This document shows positions 41,673 to 42,353 of a stretch of 42,353 nt of DNA, piece after piece. The notes under the pieces were generated by a model, which had not been told where the DNA came from, did no database searches, and saw only the letters and a list, made by a program, of their open reading frames with translations. Source of the DNA: Treponema sp. UBA3649 (GTDB lineage Bacteria > Spirochaetota > Spirochaetia > Treponematales > Treponemataceae); the NCBI GenBank assembly GCA_002373325.1, contig DFKI01000009.1, positions 1 through 42,353 on the forward strand, given 5' to 3'. The translations under genes and the position numbers were made by a program. Position 1 is the stretch's first letter, and every line of letters begins with the position of its first letter.

Positions 41673-42076
41673 TGGAGCTTTTGCTTGATACCCACATCAT
41701 TCTTTGGACGCTTTTTAAGAGAGAGAACCTGTCCAAAAAGGCTGTGGAAATTCTTTCTGACGGAAACCATGAATTCTACTATAGTATAGCCTCCATGTGG
41801 GAAGTCGCCATAAAACACCGGAAGCACCCGAAGATTTTCACCCGCTCCGGCACCGAGTTCATGCACTACTGCGAGGCGATGGGCTTTCACAAGCTGGAAA
41901 TTGACGACCGGCATGTGTGTGCCCTGGAGACTCTTTTTCAGCGTGGGGGCTCTCCCGTACACGAGGATCCGTTTGACAGAATCCTGCTCGCCCAGGCAAA
42001 GGGTGACGGAATGATGCTGCTTACCCACGACAGCAAGTTCTCCACCTACGAGGAGCCTTATGTGTGCGTGGTGTAG
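41672..42076 (+). CDS. PIN-domain toxin (Phd-associated)
   Basis: Predicted Mg-dependent ribonuclease toxin of the PIN superfamily, 134 residues. The conserved acidic residues are in LLDTHIILW (first Asp), SMWEVAIK (Glu), DPFDRILLAQA (Asp pair) and LLTHDSKFSTY (last Asp), the order typical of the COG3744-type PIN proteins paired with Phd antitoxins. The frame extends six codons upstream, but the ATG overlapping the antitoxin stop, preceded by GGGGGG, is the evident start. Both genes look intact, so the system should be functional. RNA target unknown. Confidence 0.93.
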   Translation: MELLLDTHIILWTLFKRENLSKKAVEILSDGNHEFYYSIASMWEVAIKHRKHPKIFTRSGTEFMHYCEAMGFHKLEIDDRHVCALETLFQRGGSPVHEDPFDRILLAQAKGDGMMLLTHDSKFSTYEEPYVCVV

Positions 42077-42106
42077 GTTTTAATTGTCAAATTCTGCCCC
42101 ACACTG

Positions 42107-42135
42107 TTGAACATATCTTTTTTTTCAGATATAAT
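42107..42135 (+). promoter_or_regulatory. Promoter of the gene at the right edge
   Basis: TTGAAC (42107-42112) and a perfect TATAAT (42130-42135), 17-base spacer. The transcript would have a 5' leader of roughly 160 bases before the ATG at 42304. Confidence 0.65.
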
Positions 42136-42157
42136 AAACGTGTAAGGCAATGAATCC

Positions 42158-42171
42158 TGCATAATTATGCA
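42158..42171. promoter_or_regulatory. 14-bp perfect palindrome in the 5' leader
   Basis: TGCATAATTATGCA lies about 17 bases after the expected transcription start. Candidate operator for the downstream gene. Confidence 0.4.
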
Positions 42172-42303
42172 CGGAATCGCCCTGAAAATCAAAAAGACTT
42201 TTTCGGTGAGGCCGGACGCATAAGACGCGGGGACGAAAACAGCTCTGTTACGTTGTTAAGACACCTGTTTCATCTTCATTTCCTAAGCAATAGGAGTAAG
42301 TGT

Positions 42304-42353
42304 ATGAGTCTGACAATTGAAGACATCAAACATCCCAAAATCAAGGCATGGGT
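42304..42353 (+). CDS. 5' end of a gene, possibly GTP-dependent PEP carboxykinase
   Basis: Sixteen codons are visible: MSLTIEDIKHPKIKAW. AATAGGAG precedes the ATG. The stretch HPKIKAW followed presumably by V-x-E is reminiscent of the N-terminus of GTP-dependent phosphoenolpyruvate carboxykinase, but too little is present to be sure. The gene continues past the right edge. Confidence 0.5.
   Translation, partial: MSLTIEDIKHPKIKAW

Overview
The window looks like chromosomal DNA from a spirochete, most likely a gut- or rumen-type Treponema. The basis is the density of lipoproteins with loose lipoboxes, a DUF2259-type secreted protein, a large Ig-like lipoprotein, a GH5 endoglucanase lipoprotein and spirochete-type RND genes. 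This is a recognition-based inference; no rRNA or marker phylogeny is available here. No rRNA, tRNA, CRISPR array or IS element was seen.

Region 1 (1-16.6 kb) is mostly conserved housekeeping sequence: the 5' end of gap, a 999-aa lipoprotein, a GH5 cellulase lipoprotein with an apparently leaderless promoter, sbcD-sbcC, trxA, a DTW-domain tRNA modification enzyme, a PARG-like macrodomain protein, an amino-acid-type solute-binding lipoprotein, a 71-bp tandem repeat array, ilvD, a DUF2259 protein and a lamin-tail-like lipoprotein.

Region 2 (16.7-29 kb) is the most interesting part. A complete type I secretion set (C39 peptidase-containing ABC exporter, membrane fusion protein, TolC-like protein, then a Ser/Thr-rich lipoprotein) is followed by three copies of one cassette start. 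Each copy encodes a double-glycine leader resembling bacteriocin leaders; in the longest copy this is followed by LysM and a 491-aa effector-like protein. The other two copies are cut off and joined out of frame to unrelated C-terminal fragments, and a further orphan C-terminal fragment is present. Every C-terminal fragment is followed, often with overlapping or near-abutting codons, by a gene for a lipoprotein or membrane-anchored protein. The layout is that of a polymorphic toxin/immunity locus, but with a C39-exporter leader and periplasmic candidate immunity proteins. The toxin and immunity roles are inferred.

Region 3 (29-34.6 kb, minus strand) is a tripartite RND efflux operon (MFP, RND pump, TolC). 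A structured non-coding stretch with nested inverted repeats follows.

Region 4 (34.9-41.2 kb) is an AT-rich accessory block: an XRE regulator, and divergent from it a tightly coupled four-gene operon (two cytoplasmic coiled-coil proteins, a membrane coiled-coil protein, an ankyrin-repeat lipoprotein) of unknown function, followed by an unrecognised 274-aa protein. Region 5 (41.3-42.35 kb) holds a Phd/PIN toxin-antitoxin pair with a clear promoter and repeat operator, and the first 50 bases of a downstream gene.
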